From Acidimicrobiia bacterium (GTDB lineage: Bacteria > Actinomycetota > Acidimicrobiia > Acidimicrobiales > Poriferisodalaceae): a DNA stretch of 48,662 bases. The DNA lies in the NCBI GenBank assembly GCA_022826045.1, contig JAJDVQ010000027.1, positions 1-48,662 on the forward strand, given 5' to 3'. The notes under the pieces are model-generated. The model ran no database searches. It saw nothing but the letters and a program-made list of their open reading frames with translations, and was not told the DNA's origin. Below are positions 1 to 8,765 of this stretch, piece after piece (positions within the stretch are counted from its first letter, which is position 1; each line of letters opens with the position of its first letter). The position numbers and the translations under genes are program-made.

Positions 1-80
1 CGCTCCGGCGCGTCAACCACCACCCCGATCACCCTGATCTGCGGCAGCCACAACCGCACCGACATAACATCTCCCGCCAT
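1..80 (-). mobile_element. Putative ISL3-like transposase, N-terminal start (runs off left edge)
   Basis: A reading frame starts with ATG at 80 on the minus strand and stays open to the window edge. A GGAGG ribosome site lies 6 nt before the ATG. The 26 visible residues (MAGDVMSVRLWLPQIR, then VIGVVVDAPE) resemble the first strand of ISL3-family transposases, which usually begin with a short 'L-P-x-I/L-R-V' segment before a zinc-finger Cys pair. Only this start is visible, so the family call is tentative. It gains weight because the opposite window edge carries an ISL3-like C-terminus on the same strand. It is also the gene immediately downstream of hsdR, in the same direction. Confidence 0.4.
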
Positions 81-162
81 CGAGGCCCTCCAGGGTTCGG
101 CGTCTCACGAACACCGATCCCAGCAGGGCCTCGACCCCTACAAACGGACCCTCAACCCACCG

Positions 163-3100
163 TCATCCCAACAAATCGCGAAGAACCGAGTTGTTGCGGC
201 GTTGGTAGAGGGTGTCTGCGCCGTTCGGGTTCTTGACCCAGATGGGGCGGGAGCTGGCGGGGATGTCGATGCGGCAGATGTCGTGGTCGTGGACCTGGTC
301 CATGCGGATAGTGAGGCGGTTGGAGCCGACGTGGCCTAGGCGGTTGTCGAACAGCGTGTCGAGCCAGTTCACGAAGCCGTCGGCGTTCGGGGGCTTGACC
401 TGGGCGTAATCGTCGGCGAGACCGACCGGTTCGCCGCCGTCGGTCACACCGATGAGCAGTGTGCCGCCGTGGTCGTTGAGCATCCCGGCGACGGTCTTGA
501 CGGTCACTTCTTCCATTGCCTTGTCCCTGCGCTGCTCCCGAACGTTCCACCTGGCGGTCTGCTTGTACTCGACCTCTCGTGTCTCACCGCCGAGCAGTTT
601 TTCGGTCGGGCGTGCCCATGTAGCGTGCGCGCCAAGCAACTGCTCCATGAGCAATGCCCGTACCTCCGGATCGGCGCCAGCAAGCTCGACCAACTCGTTG
701 CTGACTTCTTCGGCGACGGTCGGCAGCGTGACCACGGCTGTGTTCGGGCCGGCTGCGGTCTCGGGCGCGTCGTACACGCTTCGCTGATCGTCGAAGTAGC
801 TGGTGTAGATGTGGTCAAAGACGTTGCCGACCTTGCGGTCGAACAATTCGGGGCCGTAGACCTCAGGCAACTCATCGTCCAGGACGTCGCGGATCGCAAC
901 CTTGACGGCGGAACAGGTCTGTTGCTGCTTCTTCCAATCGAGGACGAGATGCTCCGCAACACGCTCGAGCAGCAGCTTCGCGGCACCCTTGACCTTGCGA
1001 GCCTCGGACTCGGTCAACTCCGGATCGGGCTTGGTGAGCAGGTCGAAGATCGCTAGTTCGGCCTCGCTCAGGTCCTCGCGGACGGCCCGCTGCTCTTCCT
1101 CGGTCAGCTCGTCATTGATGGCCTTGAGCCGACGCAGGAACTCTTCAAGGTTGTGGGTGCCGGCGTTGTAGTCGTCGATCAACTGCCGGAACCGCTCGGC
1201 AAGATCGAGGCGCATCGGGTTCTTCCGAACAGCGTCATCGAGACGCTGTTCGAGATCCTTCTCGATGGCCTTCGCGACGGTGCGTTTCCTGGCTGCGAAC
1301 TGGAATGCGAGCTGATCGAAGTCCAGCTGGCTCAGGTCGATGAGCGGGTCAGCGCCGCCTGCCGAACGGATGATGTACTCCTTCGCGCCGACCGACCGAT
1401 CGAGTAGGTCGGAGACCGAATCCATCACCTCGCTGATGTCAGGCGCCTCGGACGACGACTCGATCTTCGATGCGATCGAGCGGATCACGGCCACTCGGTG
1501 CGTCACGGCCATGGCTTCGGGGTCGGGCAACAGCGACTTGAACGTCTTGCGCACTCGCCGCGCCAACGCGATGTATCGGCGCCGGGTCTCCTCGTCGACC
1601 AGCAGCGCCTCGACAGCGGCCTTCTGCAGCGCAATGAACTCGAACCCCTGCGCCGACTCCAGGTCGTGAATGTCGATGTCGTGGGCGTCGCAGAAATCGA
1701 TGGCCTCAGCGAGGGCTGCTTCGAGCTCGGCGATCAGCTCATCCTTGGGACGAATCGGCGAGTCAACTTCCCTTTCGGCGTCGTCACCGTCGGTGTCTGG
1801 CCGCTCCGCTGCATAGATCGCAAGGGCGCGCTCCAGGTTCCGGAACACGCCCACGTAGTCGACGATGAGGCCATTGTCCTTGTCGCCGAACACCCGGTTG
1901 GCCCGGGCGATGGTCTGCATCAGCGCGTGATTGCGCATCGGCTTGTCGAGGTACACCGTCGACGTTGACGGCGAGTCGAAGCCGGTCAACCACATAGCGC
2001 ACACGAACACCAGTCGGAACGGATCGTCGGGGTCCTTGAACTTGGAGTCGAGATCCTCTTCGACCATCCGCTTGCGGTGCCTGGCGATGTTGAGTCCGGC
2101 ATCGGCCATGTCCGCCACTTCGTTCTGCGCCTGGGACACGACCACTGCCATGTCGGTGGAGAACATGAACTCGATCAGCGACTCCAAGTGCGGCCGCTCC
2201 ACCTCAGGTGTGTCGGCCAGCTTCGCCTCGAGCTCAGTCAGGTAGCGGGCCCACTCGGCTTCGACCAAGTCGAACATGCGCACGGCTGTGGCCTTGTCGA
2301 TGGCCACGTACATGGCCTTGCCCCGGAACCCGCGGTTGACGAAGTGGTGGACCAGATCGGCGGCGACCTCTTCCAAGCGTTGCGGCCGGGTGATCAGCTC
2401 GTACTGCTGAGAGAAGCGCCGGGCGACGGCTCGCTCCTGGGCGTCGTCCAGCTCCGCCTCTTCGAGCAGGTCTTCGAGCTCGTCGTCGAATTCGTCGTTG
2501 GTGAGCTGCAGCTCGGGTGTGCGGTTCTCGTAGTAGAGCGGAACCGTGGCGCCGTCGGCGATCGAGTCCCGGAAGTTGTAGATCGACACGTAGTCGCCGA
2601 AGACTCGCCGTGTTTCTTCCTCGGCCGCGATCAGCGGCGTGCCGGTGAACCCGAGGTAGGAGGCGTTGGGCAGTGCCAGACGCATGTTGGCGGCCAGCGT
2701 GTCGTACTGGGTGCGGTGAGCCTCGTCAGTGATGACCACGATGTCGTCGCGCTCGGACAGCACCGGCATCGGCTGGCCCTTCTCGGGCGGGATGAACTTG
2801 TGGATCAGCGTGAACACGTAGCGGTGGTCTTGGCCCAGCAGATCCCGCAGATGCGCCGAGTCTTCGGCATGCACCTGCTGACCGGCGGTGATCACGCCAG
2901 AGTCAGCGAACTGCTCGTACAGCTGCTCGTCGAGCTCTTTGCGGTCGGTCACCAGCACGAACGTCCAATTGCCGGGTTCCTTGCGGAGCACCTTCTGGGT
3001 GAACCACAGCATCGACAGCGACTTGCCCGATCCCTGCGTGTGCCAGAACACCCCGAGCCGGCCGTCGTCTCGCTGAAGCTCTCGCAGAGCTTCCAGCGAA

Positions 3101-3933
3101 TTGCTGACCCCGAGGTACTGGTGGTTCTTGGCGAGCGCCTTCACCAAACCACCGGGACGTTCGGTGTAGGCGATGAAGTTCTCGACAAGGTCAAGTGTCC
3201 GGTACCTGTCGCAGGTGCCACGCAGCGCCGTTTCGAGGGTGACGATGCCTTGCTCACCTTCGGAGTCGATACGTTTCCACTGCGCGAAGTGTCCCCACGG
3301 GGCGTAGGTGGAGCCGACTCGCGTCTCTGCACCGTTCGAGAGCATGACGAAGGCGTTGAACCAGAACAGATGGGGCACCGTGTCTCGGTAGTCGCGCAGA
3401 TTGTCCTCGTAGGCGTCGTGGACGTTCTTGTGCGACACCTTTAGCTCGATGAACACAAGCGGGATGCCGTTGACGAACAACACGATGTCGGCGCGCCGCT
3501 TATACATGTCGCCGGCAATCCAGAACTGCGAGACAGCGAGCCAGTCGTTGGCGTCAGCACGATCCCATGCGATGAAGCGGACGGTGGTGGTCTGCTGGGT
3601 GCCGTCATCGCCGGTGATCTCGACCTTCGCACCGTCGCGGAGCAGTTCGTAGACCTCTCGATTGGCTCGCACGCGATCCATCGCTGATCGATCTTGAACA
3701 AGCTGATCGATCGCTTCATCGAGGGTGCTGTCGTCAAGCCCCAGGTTCAGAGTGCGAAGTGCATCTCGAAGTCGGTGTGTGAGAACGGGCTCCGACTGCG
3801 AGTCCCGGCCAAGCGTGCCAGCAGGGCCCTGCGTTTCCTCGAAGCCCGAGACCACTTCCCAGCCGAGTTGCGCCAGCAGCTCAAGCGCCGGCTGTTCAAC
3901 CAGCTCGTCCTCGGTCAGACCAGACGGGCTCAC
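163..3933 (-). CDS. hsdR: Type I restriction endonuclease subunit R (HsdR) with fused C-terminal AlbA_2 domain
   Basis: This is the motor and nuclease subunit of a type I restriction-modification complex. It translocates DNA and cuts unmethylated DNA away from the recognition site. The 1256-residue protein has an N-terminal PD-(D/E)xK nuclease (D149 in RRADIVLF, then E163 and K165 in FIELK), followed by an SF2 helicase with Walker A TQGSGKS near 299-305, DEAH near 403-406, a GFTGTP motif and a late ARANRVFG motif. The last ~140 residues (from about 1110) form an AlbA_2/Schlafen-type putative nucleic-acid-binding domain (EYKQTARWN, GGTLLIGVTDGG, YQRRNNSV), which ordinary HsdR proteins of about 1000-1100 residues lack. 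I chose the GTG at 3933 because it overlaps the hsdS stop as GTGA, implying coupling. An ATG at 4035 would add 34 unconserved residues inside hsdS. Confidence 0.93.
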   Translation of the reverse strand: MSPSGLTEDELVEQPALELLAQLGWEVVSGFEETQGPAGTLGRDSQSEPVLTHRLRDALRTLNLGLDDSTLDEAIDQLVQDRSAMDRVRANREVYELLRDGAKVEITGDDGTQQTTTVRFIAWDRADANDWLAVSQFWIAGDMYKRRADIVLFVNGIPLVFIELKVSHKNVHDAYEDNLRDYRDTVPHLFWFNAFVMLSNGAETRVGSTYAPWGHFAQWKRIDSEGEQGIVTLETALRGTCDRYRTLDLVENFIAYTERPGGLVKALAKNHQYLGVSNSLEALRELQRDDGRLGVFWHTQGSGKSLSMLWFTQKVLRKEPGNWTFVLVTDRKELDEQLYEQFADSGVITAGQQVHAEDSAHLRDLLGQDHRYVFTLIHKFIPPEKGQPMPVLSERDDIVVITDEAHRTQYDTLAANMRLALPNASYLGFTGTPLIAAEEETRRVFGDYVSIYNFRDSIADGATVPLYYENRTPELQLTNDEFDDELEDLLEEAELDDAQERAVARRFSQQYELITRPQRLEEVAADLVHHFVNRGFRGKAMYVAIDKATAVRMFDLVEAEWARYLTELEAKLADTPEVERPHLESLIEFMFSTDMAVVVSQAQNEVADMADAGLNIARHRKRMVEEDLDSKFKDPDDPFRLVFVCAMWLTGFDSPSTSTVYLDKPMRNHALMQTIARANRVFGDKDNGLIVDYVGVFRNLERALAIYAAERPDTDGDDAEREVDSPIRPKDELIAELEAALAEAIDFCDAHDIDIHDLESAQGFEFIALQKAAVEALLVDEETRRRYIALARRVRKTFKSLLPDPEAMAVTHRVAVIRSIASKIESSSEAPDISEVMDSVSDLLDRSVGAKEYIIRSAGGADPLIDLSQLDFDQLAFQFAARKRTVAKAIEKDLEQRLDDAVRKNPMRLDLAERFRQLIDDYNAGTHNLEEFLRRLKAINDELTEEEQRAVREDLSEAELAIFDLLTKPDPELTESEARKVKGAAKLLLERVAEHLVLDWKKQQQTCSAVKVAIRDVLDDELPEVYGPELFDRKVGNVFDHIYTSYFDDQRSVYDAPETAAGPNTAVVTLPTVAEEVSNELVELAGADPEVRALLMEQLLGAHATWARPTEKLLGGETREVEYKQTARWNVREQRRDKAMEEVTVKTVAGMLNDHGGTLLIGVTDGGEPVGLADDYAQVKPPNADGFVNWLDTLFDNRLGHVGSNRLTIRMDQVHDHDICRIDIPASSRPIWVKNPNGADTLYQRRNNSVLRDLLG

Positions 3934-5138
3934 ACCCCTGCTGTCTCCAACTTCGCGTCGAATTCCGCCATATCGAGTCCGCCAAGAACTAGTCGTGGCA
4001 GCATCAGGTCTCGCGCCTCTTGCAGGATGCGACACTGACGTGCAAGCACTCGACGCAGTTCGTAGAGCGGCAGCACGACATCCTCATACTGCGCCATCAG
4101 GTCAATTGGCGGTTCTACAAGTTGCAGTCCATACGCCTGGTCACGCGACAAGCCTGGTACCGCGGCATGTGAATTGACGAATGTCATGGTTCGTAACATC
4201 TGGTCGACAAACCGCAGCGGCAATTCAGATTTGACGTAGTAGGTGGTGTCTATCGGGTAGAAATCGTCATCGGACCAATAGACCGAGCCAAAGCTCCCTT
4301 TCCTGCCGACAACGATACCTGGCCCATTGGCAAGAGCCGCATCGTGCCATCCTATGTGTCCGCCCGATCCGAATACAGCTACCGGGCCATTTCGTCGATC
4401 ACTCGCTTTGAGTGCTTTGCCATACACCAATTCTAAGGCGTTGCCAAACTTCGTCACCTTCCAATCTCTCGGGATAGGACCAAGTTCGGAGTCAACGATG
4501 TCGACTTCTCGATGCCCCGGAAACCGAAAGTGCATAAACCACTCCCGATACAACAGACGTGCGATATCCTCCAAGATGAGGATCCGCTGCCGATTATTCT
4601 CAATCAAATCTTCGAAGTTGTCCAGGGCATTGGTGATCTCAAGTTGAGACGCAAACGACGGATACGCAACAGGCAACTGCTGTACTACGCTGGCGCTTAG
4701 GTTGGACATCGTTGCCCCGACAGAATGGCCCTTCAACCACTCAACTGTCTGTGGTAGTTCCAAGTAGTAGTATAGGTAACGGGAAGTAAGTTCTCGATGA
4801 TTGTCGACAGAGACTCGCATCGAACCGGTGCCACAGAGCCAGCCGGCCTCGTCTTCACCAACCCATGCCCTCCGCCCAATTTCGCCCCGTCGCCCGAGGA
4901 CGATATCACCCTCGTTGAGGATGTGCGAACTCAAACGTTCTAGGGTTGGATCATCAATGCGCGCAATTGATGTAACATCAATCCTTCCGTTCACCATGTT
5001 CTTCGGCATTACGACAGGTGTAGCACCCACGTCGTTCACATAGTCGCTCTTGTGCAACTGCGACCCAAACGGTCCCGTCCGTATCTCCCCTCCGGCTTCA
5101 TTCGCGATTTTGCCCAAGGTTTTGGCGGTCCAGCTCAC
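3930..5138 (-). CDS. hsdS: Type I restriction-modification specificity subunit S (HsdS)
   Basis: HsdS determines which DNA sequence the type I complex recognises, with two target-recognition domains separated by helical spacers. The 402-residue protein has the expected two-repeat layout: TRD1 in roughly residues 1-150, a central helical spacer around 170-200 (ENNRQRILILEDIARLLYREWF), TRD2, then a second spacer (QYEDVVLPLYELRRVLARQC). The size is normal for the family. The GTG start overlaps the hsdM stop as GTGA and the stop overlaps the hsdR start the same way, so the three genes form one coupled operon. Third-position GC in parts of this gene (about 4200-5000) looks lower than in hsdR or hsdM. 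That is common for specificity subunits, which are exchanged horizontally. Confidence 0.93.
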   Translation of the reverse strand: MSWTAKTLGKIANEAGGEIRTGPFGSQLHKSDYVNDVGATPVVMPKNMVNGRIDVTSIARIDDPTLERLSSHILNEGDIVLGRRGEIGRRAWVGEDEAGWLCGTGSMRVSVDNHRELTSRYLYYYLELPQTVEWLKGHSVGATMSNLSASVVQQLPVAYPSFASQLEITNALDNFEDLIENNRQRILILEDIARLLYREWFMHFRFPGHREVDIVDSELGPIPRDWKVTKFGNALELVYGKALKASDRRNGPVAVFGSGGHIGWHDAALANGPGIVVGRKGSFGSVYWSDDDFYPIDTTYYVKSELPLRFVDQMLRTMTFVNSHAAVPGLSRDQAYGLQLVEPPIDLMAQYEDVVLPLYELRRVLARQCRILQEARDLMLPRLVLGGLDMAEFDAKLETAGV

Positions 5139-6679
5139 CCTCGAAGTACCTCATCGACTATGGACTGAGAGCGCTCTGACAAGATCTCTGATTGAGCGTT
5201 TAGCTTCGCAAACTGCTCTTCTAGGAGTTCCAATCTTGCCGTGAATTCGACGTCGTCAACATGCTGAGTCGCAAAACCTACGTAACGGCCAGGGTTCAAG
5301 CTCCAGTGTTGCGCAATGATCTGCTCATGGTCGGCTTCGCCACAGAGGCCTTGGATGTCCCGATATTCTCGTTCGGGAAAGGTTGCTTCCATGAACTCTT
5401 TACTACATGCACCGAACCTGGGATCTTGCCCACGCCAGAGTCGAACGATGTTGGCCAGATACTCGATCTGCTGCGCTGTCCATTCGCGGTGAGCTCGATC
5501 TATCTGTTTGTAGATCTTCTTGGCGTCGATGAACAACACTTTGCCTTCGCGGCTAGTACCTCGCTTGCCACGATCAAGGAACCACAGCGTCACCGGTAGA
5601 GTCACCGTGTAAAACATGTTCGTCCCGACGGCGATGACCACATCGACGGAGTGGTCCTCGATCAGCTTGCGGCGAATCTCAAGCTCGCTGCCTCGGGCAT
5701 CCGACGCAGAGTTGGCCATGACGAATCCGGCCCGGCCAGCGCCGCTAAGGGCCGAATAGAACGCTTGGATCCACAGGTAGTTGGCGTTGTCGGCAGTGGG
5801 CAGACCGAAGGGGAACCGATCGTCGTCTTCGAGCTTGGTCTTGTCGACCTTGTCGACGTTGAACGGCGGGTTGGCCATGACGAAGTCGAACTCGCCGAAC
5901 GAGTCGTGCAGGTCCTCGTAGTAGGTGTTGCCCTGCCGGATGTCGCCGCCAAGGCCGTGAACGGCAAGGTTCATCTTCGCAAGCCGGACCGTATCGGCGA
6001 CCCGCTCCTGACCGTAGATCGAGAGCTTCCGGCTCGGGTCGTCGCGGTGGCGCTCGACGAAGTGGGCTGACTGCACGAACATGCCGCCCGAGCCGCAGGC
6101 GGGGTCGTAGATCTTGCCGTGGAACGGTTCGAGGATCTCGACGATCAGGCGGACAATCGAGGTCGGCGTGAAGAACTCGCCGCCGCCGCGCCCCTCGGCT
6201 AGCGCGAATTTGCCCAGGAAGTACTCGTAGATCAACCCGAACCCGTCCCCCTCGATGGCTTCGGGCAGCGTCTGCAGCAGCCGCAGCAGCTCGCCGAGGA
6301 TGTCGTCGGGGATGCGGGAGTAGTCCTTCGGCAGCACGCCGCGGAGGTCCTGGTTGTGCTCTTCGACCGCCTCCATCGCCTTGTTGATCGCTTTACCGAG
6401 ATCAGCGCCTTCTGGCAGATTCAGCAACCGCTCGAAGCGGGATTCCTCAGGCAGGTACAGCGCTCCGATGGCCTTGTAGTCGTCGGGGCCGATCTTCCGA
6501 CGGGCGCTGCCCTTGCCCACCTGATCGGTGGCTGCAGCGAATCGCTGATCGGCGTACCTCAGGAAGATGAGCCCCAGCACGGGCGATGCGTACTCCGACG
6601 ACTTCAGCTCCGAGTTGGCCCGCAGCTGGTCGGCCGTCTCCCAGAGCTTGCTCTGCAGTTCACCAAGATCTGTCGCCAC
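5135..6679 (-). CDS. hsdM: Type I restriction-modification N6-adenine methyltransferase subunit M (HsdM)
   Basis: HsdM uses S-adenosylmethionine to methylate adenine N6 in the site chosen by HsdS, protecting host DNA and forming the core of the restriction complex. The 514-residue protein has the helical HsdM_N domain (ELQSKLWETADQLR) and then the methyltransferase domain with motif I DPACGSGGM at about 192-200 and catalytic motif IV NPPF at about 270-273. I chose the GTG at 6679 because a GGAGGG ribosome site sits 6 nt upstream. The ATG at 6685 would almost touch that site. The frame stays open to 7084, but that extension crosses a strong minus-strand terminator (7002-7023) and shows no recognisable domain. 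It is the first gene of the hsdM-hsdS-hsdR operon. Confidence 0.93.
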   Translation of the reverse strand: MATDLGELQSKLWETADQLRANSELKSSEYASPVLGLIFLRYADQRFAAATDQVGKGSARRKIGPDDYKAIGALYLPEESRFERLLNLPEGADLGKAINKAMEAVEEHNQDLRGVLPKDYSRIPDDILGELLRLLQTLPEAIEGDGFGLIYEYFLGKFALAEGRGGGEFFTPTSIVRLIVEILEPFHGKIYDPACGSGGMFVQSAHFVERHRDDPSRKLSIYGQERVADTVRLAKMNLAVHGLGGDIRQGNTYYEDLHDSFGEFDFVMANPPFNVDKVDKTKLEDDDRFPFGLPTADNANYLWIQAFYSALSGAGRAGFVMANSASDARGSELEIRRKLIEDHSVDVVIAVGTNMFYTVTLPVTLWFLDRGKRGTSREGKVLFIDAKKIYKQIDRAHREWTAQQIEYLANIVRLWRGQDPRFGACSKEFMEATFPEREYRDIQGLCGEADHEQIIAQHWSLNPGRYVGFATQHVDDVEFTARLELLEEQFAKLNAQSEILSERSQSIVDEVLRG

Positions 6680-7001
6680 ACCCATCCCTCCGACGAACCG
6701 CCACATTCTTGCCGCCGCTGCGAGGTCGCGTTGCGACAGCGCACATCTCGGATCAGCTTCAGGCCGAACAGAACTCGGGAGGGTCGCGCCGGGCTCCCGT
6801 CTACATTCCACATAGCCCGCACAGATGCAGGAATCCGGGTCGGGATCATCAACCCGCATCCCGCGAAGAATCGCTCGCGCGAACTTCGAGGCACGTTCTT
6901 CAAGCAAGTCCGCCAGAACGTCCTCGCACAGTGCCAGCTGCCACCCATGCTGAACGACAGCGAGGGTGCGTTTCGCAAGCCATCTGCCCGGTGAAAACGC
7001 A
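6680..7001. other. Leader region upstream of hsdM, no confident gene
   Basis: This stretch separates the hsdM start from the terminator at 7002-7023 and should hold the operon promoter. The hsdM frame continues upstream through it (residues such as LCEDVLADLLEE and RASKFARAIL) with fairly coding-like third positions. An N-terminal extension of HsdM, or a decayed upstream gene fused in frame, therefore cannot be excluded. No domain was recognised. Confidence 0.3.
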
Positions 7002-7023
7002 AGGGCCCGCCGAAGCGGGCCCT
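7002..7023 (-). terminator. Rho-independent terminator, TTCG tetraloop
   Basis: A perfect 9-bp stem (AGGGCCCGC pairing with GCGGGCCCT) encloses a 4-nt loop that reads TTCG on the minus strand. It is followed there by TGCGTTTTC. This is the typical GC-rich actinobacterial terminator and would stop minus-strand transcripts from the small gene at 7109-7297 before they enter hsdM. Confidence 0.75.
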
Positions 7024-7108
7024 GCACCCAGCCACCGAAGCGGCTGGGGGGATATGGCCTCAGGTTAGGCGACGCCAGTGGCAAACGCGACAGCGGGACG
7101 TACGCGAC

Positions 7109-7297
7109 CTACTCGTTTTCTCGCCGGGGAGCCTCGTGCGACGGCGGTGGCGGCGGCGCCTTGGCGTTCGGCGCAGGTAGGCCGCGTACATCGCCCGAGC
7201 CCGGCCAACGCGGACTGCGGCCTGCACCTCCCCCAAATGCCTGGCGGCGGCGCGCGGCCGCTTGTCGGAGTTCACGAGACTTGGCGCGTCTAGTCAT
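7109..7297 (-). CDS. Small basic hypothetical protein
   Basis: The frame encodes a 62-residue, arginine-rich protein (MTRRAKSRELRQAAARRR at the start) ending in a proline-rich tail (KAPPPPPSHEAP). A good ribosome site (AAGGAAG) lies about 5 nt before the ATG. A strong terminator lies about 85 nt after the stop on the same strand, so some transcript is likely made here. I do not recognise a family. Its basic, low-complexity composition could equally arise from non-coding GC-rich sequence. The hairpin might instead end a small RNA. Confidence 0.35.
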   Translation of the reverse strand: MTRRAKSRELRQAAARRRQAFGGGAGRSPRWPGSGDVRGLPAPNAKAPPPPPSHEAPRRENE

Positions 7298-7457
7298 CAG
7301 TCTTCCTTTCGGACTGTCCCCAGAATCGCATGCTGCGTGCCCGAGAGAGCCTCGGATTGCGCGCCGACGTGGACGCGGAGTCTCGCGTACGTGCCTATCG
7401 CCAAGAACCTCTGGCCATGTCCCGACGAGGGATTCGGAAGGCCATCAACTCCTACGT

Positions 7458-7640
7458 TCACCGGTGCTCATCGTTGCTCACATGCTGGCCGAGGATTTGG
7501 ACGATCTCGGGAACCGTCGCAGCGGCTCGGTCACCAATTCGTTGGCCTCAAGCGCGGTCGGGTGCGCGCCAGCGACCGCCGGCCAGGTCGTGTGCTCCCC
7601 TTCCCAATGAGGCCAACCCACAAAACCATGCTGGTGCCGC
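7458..7640 (-). pseudogene. Decayed minus-strand coding remnant, unidentified
   Basis: Between the small gene at 7297 and the antitoxin at 7667 there is no intact gene. On the minus strand a coding-like peptide (GFVGWPHWEGEHTTW, then ALEANELVTEPLRRF) can be read. It then needs a one-base shift to continue as EIVQILGQHVSNDEHR before a stop at 7458. The C/G-rich third positions in both pieces suggest the 3' end of a former gene with a frameshift. I do not recognise the family. Positions 7298-7457 show nothing. Confidence 0.3.
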
Positions 7641-7653
7641 CATGAACACGCAA

Positions 7654-7659
7654 TAGGGT
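7654..7659 (+). promoter_or_regulatory. -10 box TAGGGT for a leaderless antitoxin transcript
   Basis: A TANNNT box ends 7 nt before the ATG at 7667. With that spacing transcription would begin at or next to the start codon. No good ribosome site is present, which fits leaderless translation. Confidence 0.5.
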
Positions 7660-7666
7660 CGGGTTC

Positions 7667-7888
7667 ATGGCGAAGGTGAGGCTCGACGACGAGGATGGTC
7701 AATTGCTGGACCGTCTCGCGCCCAAGTTCGGCGGCCGAGCCGCGGCAGTCCGAGAAGCGCTGCAGAGGCTGGCGGCGGATGAGGACCGCAAGGAGGCTTT
7801 CGACGCATTCCTCGCCGAATGGGCCAGCGAAAGCGGTCCCCCAGAAGCCGAGGCGGTCGCTGCTATGGCTGAGCGTTACGGGTTGTGA
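7667..7888 (+). CDS. VapB-like ribbon-helix-helix antitoxin
   Basis: This 73-residue protein is the probable antitoxin of the PIN toxin directly downstream. It would bind and block the toxin through its acidic C-terminus and repress the operon through an N-terminal ribbon-helix-helix DNA-binding fold (MAKVRLDDEDGQLLDRLAPK, then GGRAAAVREALQRLA). The C-terminal part (FDAFLAEWASESGPPEAEAV) is acidic and probably flexible, as expected for toxin binding. Its stop overlaps the toxin start as GTGA. The gene has no clear Shine-Dalgarno sequence and is preceded by a TANNNT box at 7 nt, so it is probably leaderless. Confidence 0.75.
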   Translation: MAKVRLDDEDGQLLDRLAPKFGGRAAAVREALQRLAADEDRKEAFDAFLAEWASESGPPEAEAVAAMAERYGL

Positions 7889-8256
7889 TACTCGACGCCG
7901 GCTTCCTGATCTCTGTCGAACGCGGCGAAGCCTCCGCGCAGGCCTTTCTCGTCTCTCACGCCAAGGACCAGCGATGGCACAGCACGCATCCGGTCGTTGC
8001 ACAAGTCTGGCGCGACGGGGCGCGACAGGCGCGGCTGGCGACCTTCGTGAAGACCCTGACTGTGCATCCGTTCGACGACGGGCCCGCTGTTGGGCAACTG
8101 CTGGCTCGATCTGCCACATCTGACGTCGTAGACGCCCATCTTGTTGCGGTTGCTGCCCGGCTCGACCTCGAAGTGCTCACCGGTGACCCCGACGACATTG
8201 CGGCAGTGGGCACACACTTGGGTGACAAGGCGCCCGTGGTTCACCGCTGGCCCTAG
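7885..8256 (+). CDS. VapC-like PIN-domain ribonuclease toxin
   Basis: PIN toxins are Mg-dependent ribonucleases that usually cut tRNA or rRNA and arrest growth when the antitoxin is lost. The 123-residue protein begins with the first PIN aspartate (ILDAGFLI, D4) and has the later acidic cluster SDVVDAHLV (D80, D83) and LTGDPDD (D101-D104). The position usually held by the second catalytic acid appears as glutamine in PVVAQVWRDG (Q40). The same VAQVWR form occurs in other actinobacterial PIN proteins as far as I recall, so loss of activity should not be assumed. The GTG start overlaps the antitoxin stop (GTGA), giving a two-gene operon. Confidence 0.78.
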   Translation: MILDAGFLISVERGEASAQAFLVSHAKDQRWHSTHPVVAQVWRDGARQARLATFVKTLTVHPFDDGPAVGQLLARSATSDVVDAHLVAVAARLDLEVLTGDPDDIAAVGTHLGDKAPVVHRWP

Positions 8257-8432
8257 ATGATCGCTTCCAAGGGGGTGAGTGGTCGTAGGGGGTCAGCGAG
8301 CGCGCTGGCCGGGCCGGGAGGCACTTCCCCCCGCAGATCCGGCAACAGACCTGCAAGCCGCCGTCGGGGAGCGGCGCGCCGCTGGAGACTGACTGCCCGG
8401 CGTGATCTCCGCGCTGCCGCCTTGGTCCAACA

Positions 8433-8765
8433 GTGACAACAAACGACAACAACTACAACAACAAACAACAAACAACAAATCCAACAACGGCGCTCGAAGA
8501 ACTGCGAGCGCTGGCGCAGCGGCGCGGCTGGCTGACGGTCTCGGCTGCAGCGGTCACATCCGGTCTGCTCGACCGGCAAGGCGCAGGCATGGCGGTCACC
8601 GTGGACGAACTGCACGCGGGCCAAACCGACGAGCTGCGCACGCTCGGCATCGCACTGCAGGACGTGACCCGGCTCGCACGGCTGACACCGTTCGCAGATG
8701 ACGACCCACCACGCTCACCGACGCTGGCCGCGCCCAAACACCTGACAGGATGGTTCACGTCATGA
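8433..8765 (+). CDS. Hypothetical protein with AAC-repeat-encoded N-terminus
   Basis: The 110-residue product starts at GTG 8433. Its first ~18 residues are Asn/Thr/Gln-rich (MTTNDNNYNNKQQTTNPTT), encoded by an almost pure A/C tract of AAC/CAA units that stands out from the GC-rich surroundings. The rest (ALEELRALAQRRGWLTVSAAAV, then DELHAGQTDELRTLGIAL) looks helical and soluble. I recognise no family. Its stop overlaps the next start as ATGA (8762-8765), and that next gene looks like an antitoxin, so this may be an accessory member of a toxin-antitoxin operon. No Shine-Dalgarno sequence is visible. Confidence 0.55.
   Translation: MTTNDNNYNNKQQTTNPTTALEELRALAQRRGWLTVSAAAVTSGLLDRQGAGMAVTVDELHAGQTDELRTLGIALQDVTRLARLTPFADDDPPRSPTLAAPKHLTGWFTS
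8443..8490 (+). repeat. AAC/CAA simple-sequence tract
   Basis: About 48 nt are built almost only of A and C in AAC/CAA units, interrupted by single changes. The tract lies just inside the start of the gene at 8433. Such tracts are unstructured in mRNA and prone to slippage, so it could help translation initiation or vary in length between strains. Confidence 0.7.

Noticed and set aside
2077..3444. A 455-residue plus-strand frame inside hsdR
   Set aside because: Antisense shadow of the helicase domain with no recognisable domain. The same applies to 469-1056 and 1498-1968.
6680..7084. HsdM starting at 7084
   Set aside because: The extension contains a perfect terminator hairpin and no known domain, while a GTG with a well-placed GGAGGG exists at 6679. 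I keep it only as an alternative.
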